Shown: one piece after another, positions 29,716 to 40,500 of the stretch
Layout: each line of letters starts with the position of its first letter
Numbering within the stretch: the first letter of the stretch is position 1
Source: CALITV01 sp964415795
GTDB lineage: Bacteria; UBP6; UBA1177; JAKLFG01
Direction: 5' to 3'
Assembly: GCA_964415795.1 (NCBI GenBank)
Contig: CAYQBN010000002.1
Location: 1 to 64,000 of the forward strand
Length of the DNA: 64,000 nt
Program-made: the position numbers and the translations under genes
The notes under the pieces: model-generated
Seen by the model: only the letters and a program-made list of their open reading frames with translations
The model's database searches: none
What the model was told of the DNA's origin: nothing

Positions 29716-30433
29716 GATCATTGCAAAAGCGGCGGTGTGTGCCGTCTTGTTCCTCGTGTTCGTTTCTTGTGAGCGGGTCATCGCCCTCGACAAGGGGCTC
29801 GAGAACGCCGAAGGTAGTGCCGGCGACAAGCAGGGGGAAACCGACGAAGCGGCAGGAAGCAATCCAGCCGAGAACATCGCCGAGGGGCCCGACTCTTCGC
29901 CCGCCGACGGTCTCTACAACGATGCAGCCGCAACGAACGACACCGATATTGCATTACCGGCAGCCGAAGAGGAATGGGGGGGCGAGAACTCTTCCGACAG
30001 CACCGGTACCTATACCGACACAGACAGCGCTCTCGCCGACGCTGTTTCCGCCTCCGATGAAGACGCGGTAGTCAGTGACGCCGACACCTCCTCTTCCTTC
30101 TCGGTCAGCGATTGCGGCTGCGGCGATCAGCCGACCTATGACCCGGTGTGCTGCGACGGGACCACGACGGTGTTCAACAAGTGTTTCGCGAACTGCATCA
30201 ACTATCATACTGGCCAGTGCGTCTCTCAGGAGAAAGGGCCATGCGGGTCCTCGAACGACGACGGATCCGACGCCGATGAGATCGAAGAGGTCCCCGATGA
30301 TGACGCCGTCACCACCGGATCCTGCGAGTGCGCGCCGGCCGACCTGAGCCCGTGGTGTTGCGAAGGGAACCGCTACCTCGGCGAATGCACCGCCCTCTGC
30401 GATTGCGCGGAATCACCGGTCCCGTGCCGGTGA
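29705..30433 (+). CDS. Lipoprotein with acidic linker and Kazal-like Cys-rich repeats
   Basis: The ATG at 29705 overlaps the anti-sigma gene; 242 residues with lipobox FVSC. After about 110 residues of Asp/Glu/Ser/Ala-rich linker comes a Cys-rich module. Its Cys spacing and the phrase YDPVCCDGTTTVFNKC recall Kazal protease inhibitors (consensus YxPVCGxDGxTYxNxC). After a short acidic spacer a second, shorter Cys-rich copy (CECAPADLSPWCC) ends the protein. It belongs to the sigma/anti-sigma operon, so it may be part of the regulon or of the signal. The inhibitor call is tentative because the Gly after the central Cys is replaced by Cys. It overlaps the convergent kinase gene by 21 nt. Confidence 0.65.
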   Translation: MDGRIIAKAAVCAVLFLVFVSCERVIALDKGLENAEGSAGDKQGETDEAAGSNPAENIAEGPDSSPADGLYNDAAATNDTDIALPAAEEEWGGENSSDSTGTYTDTDSALADAVSASDEDAVVSDADTSSSFSVSDCGCGDQPTYDPVCCDGTTTVFNKCFANCINYHTGQCVSQEKGPCGSSNDDGSDADEIEEVPDDDAVTTGSCECAPADLSPWCCEGNRYLGECTALCDCAESPVPCR

Positions 30434-33064
30434 GCCGCCCTCTTTTTCAGTTTCTCCGACGAGACGCTTGAGCGCTTCGATGAACTGCTCGAGCGTGAAC
30501 GGTTTCTGGAGAACGACCACCTTGGGCAGCGATTCTGTTTCCGCGAGACGCTCGTCATAGCAATAACCCGAAATGAGGAGTGCCGGCATATCGGGAGATT
30601 CTTTTCGTATCTCCATGATGACATCGGCCCCCGACCGATATGGCATGAGAAAATCGAGAACCAAAAGGGCAAGCGTGCCGCGGTGCTCGGCGAATAGACG
30701 GATCGCCTCTTCACCGTCACCGGCGGTGACGACCGTATAACCCATAAGGCCGAGCATCGTCGCCGCCATCTCACGAACCGCGGCATCGTCATCGGCAAGA
30801 AGCACTTTTCCCGTGAACGAAGGAACCTTCACGCTCCCCGGTCGTTTAGTCGGTTCCGGGGCCTCGTTGCTCGTCGGCAGGAAGAGGGTAAAAACGCTTC
30901 CGTGCCCCTCGCGCGAGAACACCGAGATATGCCCCCGGTGCTGACGGACGATGGTGTAGGCCATCGGCAGACCGAGCCCCGAGCCACCAACAGACTGCTT
31001 CGTGGTATAGAAGGGATCGAAGATGCGTCCAATCACCGCATCAGGGATACCGACGCCGGTGTCGCTCACCCGGATCGCCCAATACTCGCCAAAAGGCAAT
31101 TCGCTGGGCCAATTCGGGTAATCGGATGCGATGTTCACGCGTTCGAGGACAACGGAACAAACGCCTCCTTGTCGTTCCCCCGGCTTACGCATGACGGTCA
31201 TCGCATGCCACGCATTCACCATGAGATTGAGAAGCGCCTGCTCCAAGAGAGAAGCGTCCCCGTTGACGACCGCTCGATCGGGCAACGCCCTTATCTCGAG
31301 GCTTACACTCTTGTCGAGCGTCTTCTCGCAGATGCCGACGACATCATGGATCACCCGCACAAGGTCCATCGGCACGAACTGTAACTCTTGTCTGCGAGAA
31401 AGGGCAAGAAGCTGACGGATCATGTCGCTGGCACGACGCACCTGCCGCTGGATCGCATCGAGATGGTCGAGAAGCAACGAGGAAGAGGTCTTTTCTCTCT
31501 CATGCTCGAGAAGATACGAAAGGGTCGAAACGGTCCCCCCGATAGCACCCAGCACATTGTTGAAGTCGTGGGCAAGTCCTCCGGCGAGCGTTCCTATAGC
31601 CTCCACCTTCTGCGCCTGGATGAGGAGTTGTTCTTTTCGGCGCAACTCCTCCTCGGCATTCTTCAGCGCGCTGATGTCCACCCCTATGCCCCGAATGCCG
31701 GCAATACGATCGTTTTCGAAACGAGGTATCGCATAGATGTAGGCAGGAAAAGTGGTACCGTCTTTCCTCATGATGCGGTATTCATTTCCAGGCCCCGGTT
31801 CTCCGCAAAAGATCCGAGACGCGTTTTCCAATGCCCGTTCACGGTCTTCGGGAGGCACCAAATCAAAAAAGCGGAGAGTCCCCAGTACCTCCCCCGGTCC
31901 ATACCCGATCATCCGGTAGCCTGCCCGGTTCAAATAAATGATAAAACCGGAGGCATCGGTCTCAAAGAGCGTCTGCGGCATGAGATCGGCCATCTCGCGA
32001 TAACGCCGCTCGTTCGATTCGAGAAGCCGTTTGCTTTCTCTTATCGCGCTCAGCATACGGTTAAAGGTATCAGCAAGCCGCGCGACCTCATCGTCCCCCT
32101 CAACCAGAACCGTTATATCAAGATTCCCTTGGGCGACCTCGTCTGCAGCGGCGGCGACCCTCTCGAGAGGATGCGTAATTCGTTTGGCCAGCAAAAGAGC
32201 ACTCTTGCGAGCTGCAAGGAACAGGACGAACAAGATGAGCACAAGAACGCTTATGGCGCGCCAGAAAGGAAGGTATATTTCGCCCTCTTCTTGGACAACG
32301 ACCACGGTCCATCGAGGAAGCACGATATTGTTATCCGCTCCCGCATCCGAAAACGAGAAGCGCGACCCGAACCAATACCGGCCGCGCATATCGAACAAAA
32401 ACCCTCGATCTTTTCCCCTTAGGATCGTTCCCATTCGTTCGAACAAGAGACTTCTGTCTGCGTGAACGATCACGGTCCCTTGTTCATCGAGTACGAAGGC
32501 GTGCCCGCTTTTCCCTATGGTGAGATGAAAGACCGTGTTCTCAAATTCGCGCATACTGATGGTCGCTGCCACTACCGCCATTACCTGCCCGTTTACTACG
32601 AGAGGAGCGGTGTATTGCACTACAGCCTGAGCAAGCTCTGTAATAAGGTGAACCGAAGAAATGGCAGGCGTTCCCGCGAGTGCTTTCTGAAAATGCGGTT
32701 TGATGCGCCAATCCCCGCGTGGGGCGAAATCGGTCGAGGCGCGAACCACCCCTTCGGCATCGATCACCGAAATGTCTTCATAGAACGGCATACTGCGACG
32801 AAATCTCAAGAGCACCTGCCGCAGTCCTTCAGGATCATCTAGCATTTCCCCGAGAAGAGGCTCTTCGCTGAGCAGCTGAATACTTTGAAACCCGATGCTG
32901 TGTATCCGATCGAGGTTATAGTAGAGTTCTTCGGCAAGTTTCGCGAAGTTCTCGGCGGTACGGCTCCGGACACTCGTCCGCGTGGCAAAAAAGGCGATGA
33001 CGACCATCAGGAACAGGGTCACCGAGACCAGTGTCACCGAAAAGATGATAAGGCGTCGTTTCAT
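30413..33064 (-). CDS. Hybrid sensor histidine kinase / response regulator
   Basis: The 883-residue protein, in order, has: transmembrane helix (residues 5-27), a periplasmic dCACHE-type sensor (about 30-265), a second transmembrane helix (268-290), HAMP (290-345), and PAS (350-470). These are followed by HisKA with phospho-acceptor His499 in GGLAHDFNNVLG, an ATPase domain (GSGLGLPMAYTIV) and a C-terminal receiver (VLLADDDAAVREM, phospho-acceptor Asp in LLVLDFLMP, conserved Lys in LQKPF). No DNA-binding output is attached. It follows a PotD-like gene by 7 nt, so that protein probably presents a ligand to the sensor domain. The downstream partner regulator is not in the window. Confidence 0.95.
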   Translation of the reverse strand: MKRRLIIFSVTLVSVTLFLMVVIAFFATRTSVRSRTAENFAKLAEELYYNLDRIHSIGFQSIQLLSEEPLLGEMLDDPEGLRQVLLRFRRSMPFYEDISVIDAEGVVRASTDFAPRGDWRIKPHFQKALAGTPAISSVHLITELAQAVVQYTAPLVVNGQVMAVVAATISMREFENTVFHLTIGKSGHAFVLDEQGTVIVHADRSLLFERMGTILRGKDRGFLFDMRGRYWFGSRFSFSDAGADNNIVLPRWTVVVVQEEGEIYLPFWRAISVLVLILFVLFLAARKSALLLAKRITHPLERVAAAADEVAQGNLDITVLVEGDDEVARLADTFNRMLSAIRESKRLLESNERRYREMADLMPQTLFETDASGFIIYLNRAGYRMIGYGPGEVLGTLRFFDLVPPEDRERALENASRIFCGEPGPGNEYRIMRKDGTTFPAYIYAIPRFENDRIAGIRGIGVDISALKNAEEELRRKEQLLIQAQKVEAIGTLAGGLAHDFNNVLGAIGGTVSTLSYLLEHEREKTSSSLLLDHLDAIQRQVRRASDMIRQLLALSRRQELQFVPMDLVRVIHDVVGICEKTLDKSVSLEIRALPDRAVVNGDASLLEQALLNLMVNAWHAMTVMRKPGERQGGVCSVVLERVNIASDYPNWPSELPFGEYWAIRVSDTGVGIPDAVIGRIFDPFYTTKQSVGGSGLGLPMAYTIVRQHRGHISVFSREGHGSVFTLFLPTSNEAPEPTKRPGSVKVPSFTGKVLLADDDAAVREMAATMLGLMGYTVVTAGDGEEAIRLFAEHRGTLALLVLDFLMPYRSGADVIMEIRKESPDMPALLISGYCYDERLAETESLPKVVVLQKPFTLEQFIEALKRLVGETEKEGGSPARDR

Positions 33065-33071
33065 GGGAACT

Positions 33072-34136
33072 CTACTGTCGAACCGACTGTTTCATCAAGG
33101 AGAAAATCCGCTGATAGGCAGCGAAGGTGACCCCTACTTCGCGATAGGCAATGCCGCGAGAACGTACCTCCACAGGAGGAAAAACTGTCGGGTTATCACG
33201 AAGGTCAGGACGAAGGAACCGATCTGATCCGACCACGAGATTGGCATAGCAGTACCGGTTCGAATTTTTCGCCGCGATCTCGGGACGAAGATAGAAAGAA
33301 ACGAAGCGGTACGCCGCCGCAGGATTCTGCGCTCCCTTCGGAAGCATGAAGAAATCGGCACTGGTGGGGAACCCTTCGCGGGGCAGAAAGAAACGGAATC
33401 GATCGTCACCGTTCAGTTTGTACAAATAGTCACCGTTATAGGTATGAGCGATCCACACCTCGCCGTTACGGAGCCGTTCTATATTGTCCCAAGTGTCCCC
33501 GAAGCGTATGCCGTTCTCTGCAAGTTCTCGGGCAAACGGCTCTATTCCCGCGATCTGTCGCGGATCGGTACTGTTTATGGATATTCCTGCGCGGATAAGA
33601 GCTGGCGAGACCGATTCACGAACATCGTCCAGCAGGGCGATCCTACCCCGATAGCGCGGGTCCCAAAGGATCGCTATCGAATCGGCATCATCGGGTATCT
33701 GGCGGCGGTCAACGGCAAAGCCGGTGGTGCTCCACAGATAGGGGATCGCCCACGGAAGCTTCGATGAAAAAGCAGGGAGAATTCGGTCAACCCCTTCAAG
33801 GTGCTCCTTCTCGAAAGGGGAAACCAATTCTGCTTCCCTCAGGAACTCAACGAGACTTTCATTGACAATGAGAAGGTCATAGGCCCCCGGGTTTTGCTGA
33901 ATGAGCGAGATACTCTCATCAACGGTCCGATATTCGATGATCGTGACCCCGATTCCGGTCTCCTTCTCGAAATCGGCGAGGACATCAGGGGCAAGATAAT
34001 CGTCCCAGTTGATGATGACGAGCCGCCCCCTCACGGTATCCGTTTCTTGACGCGATGTCGAGAAGAAAAGATAGAGGATCATACCTCCGACTATAGCGAA
34101 GATAACAAGATTGCGCACCGACCGTTTTACCTTCAT
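33072..34136 (-). CDS. PotD/PotF-like solute-binding protein, membrane-anchored
   Basis: I take the ATG at 34136, directly before a basic, hydrophobic N-terminus (RNLVIFAIVGGMILYLFF); longer in-frame extensions lack a signal. The 354-residue protein matches periplasmic polyamine-binding proteins: LVIINWDDYLAPDVLADFEKETGI, YDLLIVNESLVEFL, LPWAIPYLWSTTGFAVD, and a C-terminal RFVSFYLRPEIAAKN region. No permease or ATPase gene is near; instead a hybrid histidine kinase follows 7 nt later. It is therefore more likely a sensory co-receptor (polyamine or similar) than a transporter part. No lipobox Cys is present, so it probably stays anchored by its N-terminal helix. Confidence 0.88.
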   Translation of the reverse strand: MKVKRSVRNLVIFAIVGGMILYLFFSTSRQETDTVRGRLVIINWDDYLAPDVLADFEKETGIGVTIIEYRTVDESISLIQQNPGAYDLLIVNESLVEFLREAELVSPFEKEHLEGVDRILPAFSSKLPWAIPYLWSTTGFAVDRRQIPDDADSIAILWDPRYRGRIALLDDVRESVSPALIRAGISINSTDPRQIAGIEPFARELAENGIRFGDTWDNIERLRNGEVWIAHTYNGDYLYKLNGDDRFRFFLPREGFPTSADFFMLPKGAQNPAAAYRFVSFYLRPEIAAKNSNRYCYANLVVGSDRFLRPDLRDNPTVFPPVEVRSRGIAYREVGVTFAAYQRIFSLMKQSVRQ

Positions 34137-34198
34137 TCGACACCCGCCGACGGTGTTTCCATTGTAAGTGTTCTCCCCCCAACAATCAAGAAATGTGT

Positions 34199-34226
34199 TT
34201 GCATTTATGATGCCTCTCTCTATAAT
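34199..34226 (+). promoter_or_regulatory. Putative promoter of the paralogous lipoprotein genes
   Basis: TTGCAT (34199-34204) and a perfect TATAAT (34221-34226) are 16 bp apart, 40 bp before the ATG at 34267. Confidence 0.6.
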
Positions 34227-34266
34227 ATCATCCTGTTCTTCAGCAATTAAGAGTGAGGAGATGTCC

Positions 34267-35931
34267 ATGAAAGCCGCGACCTTCTTCGGTATGCTCATCG
34301 TGCTGTTTCTTGTGTCGTGTAACGAGACGAAACGGCATATCGAGGCCGATAGCGACATATTGGATCATGATATAATCTCTTCCGACGACGACGAACTTCT
34401 TTCCGATCTGCCGCTTTCCGATATCGGCGATGGCGAGGGAGATGATGCCGCTCCGATCCCTGACGATGAATCCCTCCTCTCCGATGAGGACCTCATCACC
34501 AAGACACCGTGTCTTGAAACGGGCGAAGGGTGCGCTGAAACCGAGATCTGTCTCTTCGACTGGGAACTGAACGGCTACTACTGCGAGGAGGCGTGCGATC
34601 CGGCGGCGAGCGACTCGTGCCCTCCGGGGATGGTATGCGAAGCGGTTACCAGCGACACGAAACACGGCTGTTTCCTCCCCGTCTTCATCGCGGGACGGGT
34701 CTTTGACCTCTCCGAAGAGGGATTTCCTCCCATCGAGTGGGCACGGGTAAGCGCAACGGATGTCAAGACGGGCGAGGGAACCGATGTCGTCCTCACCGCT
34801 TCCGACGGCTCCTACGCCATTGAGATCTCACTTCCCCGCGAGCGCACCGGCATGCCGACCCCCGGCGAGGTCTATACGATGCGCGCCGCCGCGAAAGATT
34901 ATGAACCCTACCCCAGCACCATTCGCGCCTCGCTTCCGATCCTCATGGATGCTTTCACGAAAACGGCGAGCGGCTATTTCGTCGCGAGTGGTTTCCTCGA
35001 CATTGGTCTTCTCCCGCTTCCCGAGGAGAAACAGGGAGGGTTCACCGTCTCGGGAAACCTCTCCGAACCGCTGAGCGGTGTGCTTGTCATCGCCCGATGT
35101 GCGACCGCACCATGTCCGTACACCTACACCGATAACGAAGGATTCTTCGCGCTCTTCAATGTGCAACCGGGCGACTATGAGATGGCGGCGCTCAAAGGTG
35201 GCATGAGTTTCTCCTCCGTACCGATAACCGTCGCCGACAGCGACATCACTGACCTTCTCATCGAGCGCATCACCGAGCCGACGCTCGGCTCGATATCGGG
35301 ACAGGTCAACATCGTGAACGCACCGGGAGGTTCCAAGACGAGCGTCGTCCTCATGGCCGAAGAGACCTTCATCCCCGGCTTCGATAAAGGCGAGATGATC
35401 CCCGGCCTCCGGGCACCCCTGCCACCCGAGCCGCCGAGCATCACCGGTGCCTACACGATCACCGGCATTCCGGCAGGAAACTATGTGGTGCTCGCCGCCT
35501 TTGAGAACGACTACCTCGTGCGCGACCCAGACCCCGGCATCGCCGGCACCCAAGTACTGCATCTTGCGATACCTGACGGCGGCGGCAACTGGGATCTCTC
35601 GCTCGACAACTTCAAGGTGACCGAGGCGATCGCGATCATCTATCCCGGTGCCGAGGGCCCCGAACTGGTGGACGACGAGAACCTCGTGTTCCGCTGGGAA
35701 GACGATTCGAGCGAGACCGACTACAACATCAAGGTCTTCGACGCTTACGGCACCATTGTATGGGAAAAGACGATCCCCGGATCCTCAGGAACCGCAGAGG
35801 TCTCGCTCGCCTACGACGGTACGAAACTCTCGGGTTACTATCAATGGCGGGTCACCTCGATAAAATCAGGGAAACCGATCTCGATGTCTGAAGACCTGCG
35901 CGGTATTTTCTATATCGGATTACCGTGGTGA
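34267..35931 (+). CDS. Lipoprotein with Cys-rich module and carboxypeptidase-regulatory-like domains (copy 1)
   Basis: The ATG at 34267 sits 6 nt after GAGGAG; 554 residues with lipobox LVSC. After an acidic linker there is a Cys-rich module (GCAETEICLFDW, YYCEEACDP). Several beta-sandwich carboxypeptidase-regulatory-like domains follow, marked by SDGSYAIEISLP, DNEGFFALFNVQPGDYEMAALKG and ITGIPAGNYVVLAAFEND. A last beta domain has FRWEDDSSETDYNIKVFD. It is a paralogue of the next gene over nearly its whole length. It is likely an extracellular structural or adhesive protein on the outer membrane. No catalytic motif is seen. Confidence 0.8.
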   Translation: MKAATFFGMLIVLFLVSCNETKRHIEADSDILDHDIISSDDDELLSDLPLSDIGDGEGDDAAPIPDDESLLSDEDLITKTPCLETGEGCAETEICLFDWELNGYYCEEACDPAASDSCPPGMVCEAVTSDTKHGCFLPVFIAGRVFDLSEEGFPPIEWARVSATDVKTGEGTDVVLTASDGSYAIEISLPRERTGMPTPGEVYTMRAAAKDYEPYPSTIRASLPILMDAFTKTASGYFVASGFLDIGLLPLPEEKQGGFTVSGNLSEPLSGVLVIARCATAPCPYTYTDNEGFFALFNVQPGDYEMAALKGGMSFSSVPITVADSDITDLLIERITEPTLGSISGQVNIVNAPGGSKTSVVLMAEETFIPGFDKGEMIPGLRAPLPPEPPSITGAYTITGIPAGNYVVLAAFENDYLVRDPDPGIAGTQVLHLAIPDGGGNWDLSLDNFKVTEAIAIIYPGAEGPELVDDENLVFRWEDDSSETDYNIKVFDAYGTIVWEKTIPGSSGTAEVSLAYDGTKLSGYYQWRVTSIKSGKPISMSEDLRGIFYIGLPW

Positions 35932-35945
35932 ATAGGGAGGTTCAC

Positions 35946-37442
35946 ATGAAAGCGATCCTGTGCGTTGCCATCTCTCTTTTGCTCCTCGCCGCGTGCGAAA
36001 AGGAGAAAAAGTCGACAGGGCCATGCGACCCGACGAAACTCGCCTGCGAAGATAACGGCGTCTGCCTCTTCGACCGCGAGAAAGGGGACTACTACTGCGT
36101 CGCGGCCTGCGATCCGACACTTCCCGACGCGTGCGACGATGGTTACACCTGCGAACCGATAAGTGATCAGGGGAATCGCACCGCCTGCGTAACGAAGGTG
36201 TATCTCAAAGGAAAAGTGCTCGATCTCACGACCGATGCCGCGGTGAAGGATGCGCTCGTCATGGCCCAGAACACCACCGACGGAAGCGGCACCGACGTCG
36301 CCAAGACCGCCAGTGACGGCTCATGGAAACTCGAGATCCGCGTCCCGCGCAACAGCCACGGCGACCCGGCGACCGGCGCCATCTACATTCTCTACGCCTC
36401 GGCGAAGAACTACCTCCCCTACCCGTCGGCCTTCCGCCCCGCGATACCGGTCACCCTCACCCAATTCGACCCCGAGACGGCCGACGACCCCCACAGTGCG
36501 TGGCAGTTCTCTTCGCCGCTCACAGACATCGGCCTCCTGCCAGTCAAAGAAAATGAGAAGGATCGTCCCTCGATCTCGGGTACCGTGAGCGATGCGGGAA
36601 GTGGCGCGCTCGTCGTCGCCGAGTGTGCAACGCCCCCCTGCCCTTACGGTTACACCGACAAACAGGGCGGTTTCACCATTTTCAATGTCGCCGCGGGTGA
36701 CTACACCGTGGCAGCCTACCGAAAAGGACTCTACCGGGAGCGCAAGAGCGTAACGGTCGCATCAAGCGATGTGAAGGACATCACGCTCGGACCAGTTGAT
36801 TTTGCCGGCGGTACGGTTACCGGATCAGTCAACATCGTAAACGCTCCCGGCGGATCACAAACATCGGTGGTTCTCATTCCGGAATCGACCTTCCACGAGA
36901 CGCTCGTCGTCGGCATCATCGCCCCCGGCCTGCGCGCCCCTGAGCCACCGATCGCGCCGAACATCACCGGCTCCTTTTCGATAACCGGCATTCCCGAAGG
37001 GCGCTATGTGGTGCTCGCCGCTTACGAGAACGACGGTCTCGTTCGCGATCCTGATCCCAACATCGCCGGCACCCAGATCGTCCACTTCGAGATCTCGGCA
37101 ACCGAGACGACAAAACAACTCGAATCTTTCAAGGTGACCGAAGCGCTCGCCGTGGTAAAACCCGGTGCCACCGGTCCTGAAGAGGTGAGCGGTATCCCTA
37201 TCTTCGAGTGGGCCGATGATTCGAGCGAGGACGCCTACACCTTCAAACTCTACAACACCTATGGCGACCTCGTATGGGAAAAGGACTTGCCAGGGGAAAG
37301 CGGCTCAGAGACTGTCACCCTCACCTACGAAGGCCCCGCGCTCCAGAGCGGGATGTACTATCAGTGGAAAGTAACCTCCATCCGGAAGGGAGGCCCTATT
37401 TCCACCACCGAGGACCTCTTAGGCATATTCTTCTTTAAGTAG
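35946..37442 (+). CDS. Lipoprotein with Cys-rich module and carboxypeptidase-regulatory-like domains (copy 2)
   Basis: The ATG at 35946 follows GGGAGG; 498 residues with lipobox LLAAC. It matches copy 1 in order and in detail: Cys-rich module (GVCLFDREKGDYYC, AACDP), regulatory-like domains (KQGGFTIFNVAAGDYTVAAY), the shared block VNIVNAPGGSQTSVVL, and FEWADDSSEDAYTFKLY. Unlike copy 1 it lacks the long acidic linker, so the linker is the main difference between the paralogues. It starts 14 nt after copy 1, so they form an operon from a tandem duplication. Confidence 0.8.
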   Translation: MKAILCVAISLLLLAACEKEKKSTGPCDPTKLACEDNGVCLFDREKGDYYCVAACDPTLPDACDDGYTCEPISDQGNRTACVTKVYLKGKVLDLTTDAAVKDALVMAQNTTDGSGTDVAKTASDGSWKLEIRVPRNSHGDPATGAIYILYASAKNYLPYPSAFRPAIPVTLTQFDPETADDPHSAWQFSSPLTDIGLLPVKENEKDRPSISGTVSDAGSGALVVAECATPPCPYGYTDKQGGFTIFNVAAGDYTVAAYRKGLYRERKSVTVASSDVKDITLGPVDFAGGTVTGSVNIVNAPGGSQTSVVLIPESTFHETLVVGIIAPGLRAPEPPIAPNITGSFSITGIPEGRYVVLAAYENDGLVRDPDPNIAGTQIVHFEISATETTKQLESFKVTEALAVVKPGATGPEEVSGIPIFEWADDSSEDAYTFKLYNTYGDLVWEKDLPGESGSETVTLTYEGPALQSGMYYQWKVTSIRKGGPISTTEDLLGIFFFK

Positions 37443-37554
37443 TTGTTTTTGATAGGAATTTCTTTATCTAACCTTATTTCCGAGACTTTTGGCAATAAAT
37501 CCTTCTTTCTTCTCATACTAAAAAGCCGTCCGTGAGTTGAAAAAGGAGGGTATC

Positions 37555-40500
37555 ATGTGCATTCGCCGTTTCCTGTATGTTATCATGTCGGTAGTTGCGG
37601 CGCTCTTCTTTAGCGCCTGCGACAACACCACCGAAAAGCCAACGACCGACAACCCGGCCCCCGACGACACCGGTGGACTCGAGGTGACCGATGAGGGCGA
37701 GTTCATCACCGCCGGCAACGCTTCCGGCGACAGCCAATATGGCGGCGAAGAGGACACTGGAGCCCCTGAGGCGGGCAACAACGAGGATGACAAGGGCGAC
37801 GACGCGACCCGCGAGATCGTCGAGGCCGATATTTACAAGGTCCAAGGCGACATCCTTTGGGTGCTCAACCAGTACCGCGGGCTCGTCGCGATCGATGTCT
37901 CTGACCCGATGAACCTCAAGATCCTCGGTCGTTCGTCGTTTAAAGGGTTCCCGTTTGAGATGTATGTGCAGGAAGGACGCGCCTATGTCATGGTGACGAA
38001 CCTTCGCTACAACCCCGCCGAGGTGGCGGTTGCCGACGGCGGTTACTACGACTCATCGCGCACCTTCTCCGAACTCATCGTCGTGGATGTGGACGATCCG
38101 GCCACGCAGAAGATCCTCGGCCGCTACATGATGGAAGGGACCATCATCGACTCGCGGCAGGTCGGCGACATCATCTATGTCGCGGCAACCGAGAACCAGT
38201 ACTACTGGTACTATTGCGATCAGGCCGAACAGCGCGGCAAGAACCAGATAACGCTCATGTCGCTTAACATCGCCGACCCTGAGAACATCTACAAGGCAGA
38301 TGAAGAGCACCTCGACGGCACCGGCTACGCGCTCTATGTGACCGACCACAGCATCTATGTCGCCGAGGCCAACTACACCTACTGGGAAGAGGGCTACTAC
38401 ACCGACGGCGTTCCGGTCACCTACTTTGACATCAGCGACCCAGCGGGAACGATAGAGAAAAAAGGCGTCATCAAGACACGCGGCTACATCGGTGACCGCT
38501 GGAAGATGCACGAGAAGGATGGCGTCTTCTTCGCCGTCACCTCGACGAGCCAGTGGTGGAACGGCGAGAACGCGGTCGAGGCCTTCGATGTGAGCGATCC
38601 GATGAAGCCGACAAAAGTGGGCGAACTTACCTTCATGACCAACCAGCAACTGTATGGCGCGCGGTTCGACGGCAACCGGCTCTACGCCGTCACCTACTTC
38701 CAACAGGATCCGCTCCATGTCATTGACATCGCCGACCCGACCAAGATGAAGGAACTCGGTCAACTCGCGGTGCCCGGCTGGTCCACCCATATCGAGATAC
38801 GCGGCACCAAACTCCTCACCGTCGGCATCGACGATCAGGACGGCTGGAACGCGAAGGTCTCGATGTACAATGTGGACGACCCGGCCAACCCGTTCGAGAT
38901 GACCACCGTCGAACTGGGCGGCGCCGAGAACGGCTATTCATGGAGCGAGGCGACCAACGACTGGAAGGCCTTCAAGATCTACGATGAGATCGGCCTCATC
39001 CTCGTTCCGACGAGCGAATGGAACTACACCACCTACCGTGAGATAAACAAACTGCACCTCATCGACTTCGACCTCGAGAAAGGTCTCACCAAGCGCGGCT
39101 CGGTCGAGAGCCCGAGCTATGTGCGGCGCGGTGTCGTCGTGGGCAACTACATCGCATCGGTCGCCGACACGGCAGTCATGATGATAGATTACAGCGACCG
39201 CGACAATCCGCAGGTGATCTCGAACCTGCCGGTTGCCTATGCGGTCGAGAACCTTTTCAAGTGCGCCGATGCCCTCTGCGGCACGAAAGGCGCCGCGTGG
39301 TACGACAACGAGATACGGCTCGTCACCTACGACGCCGCGAAGGACTACCCCGTGAACTGGGCGAGCGACCGCATCCGCGGCAGTTACCTCTACTCGATGC
39401 AGAACGACGCGACGGCAGTGCACCTGTTCTCCTACGAAAGTTCCTACCGCTACGATGAGACTGAGCAGAAGGAGTACTACGAAGAGAATGTCTATGCGAC
39501 CCGTTTCGACCTTGCCGCTGGCAAGAACCCGAAATTCGCCGGCTCGGTGAAACTCACCCTGCCCACACAGGAAGAGAACGAGTACTGGTACTGGTACAAC
39601 CGCGCCTTCGCGGTGGCGCAGAGCGGCGCGGCTGGCATGCTCAACACCCGCTACCACTCCTACTGCCTCGCCGACGGCGCGATGGTAGACTGCGCGATGG
39701 AAGGCGTGTCGTACGATGACTACTATTACTACAACACGACCCGCCTCGCCGTATACGACCTCTCTGACATGGCGAAAGAAAGTGTTGCGCCGGTCGTGCT
39801 CGACAAGGAGTTCCGCGGCGTCACCTACACGGGCACGCTCATCGCCCGCGGTGACAAACTGTGGCTCACCGACTGCAAGGTGCACGGTTGGGACGAGGAA
39901 GGCCGGGAACTGCTCATCTGCTACGCGCAGGCCGTTGATGTGAGCAACCCAGCCAAACCCGAACTCGCCGAGAAGTACAACATTCCCGGCGAACTCATCG
40001 GCATGAGCGACGACGGCACCATCTTCTACACCCTCATGCGTACTTGGATAAAGACCGACGAGAACGGCAAACGCGGCGATTACTACTACTCGAGCCAGTA
40101 CCTCTACTACCTCAACATCCTCAAGAAGAGCACCGACGGCAAGAAACTGCAACTGGTGAAGGTCATCCCCTATCACGAAGAGTACACCTACACCGAGAAC
40201 ACCTCCGAATACCTCTGGAGCAGTTACCTCATTCAGGACAAGCGGGTGTTCCTCAACACCGTGAAACAGGTCTATCACTGGGAAGAACAGCAGTGCTCCT
40301 ACTACTCGACCACCATCGAGCACACTTCCACCGTCACGGCCTACGACGGCGAGACTGGCGCCAAGATCATGGAAGACATAATTCCCGACGGCGCCGGCAT
40401 GAGCGGCGTTGACGGCGGCGGCGTGCTCGTCGTCCGCCAGAGCGACCCCTACTACTATTACTACTATGGCAGCGACAGCCGCGAGTACACCTACATCGCA

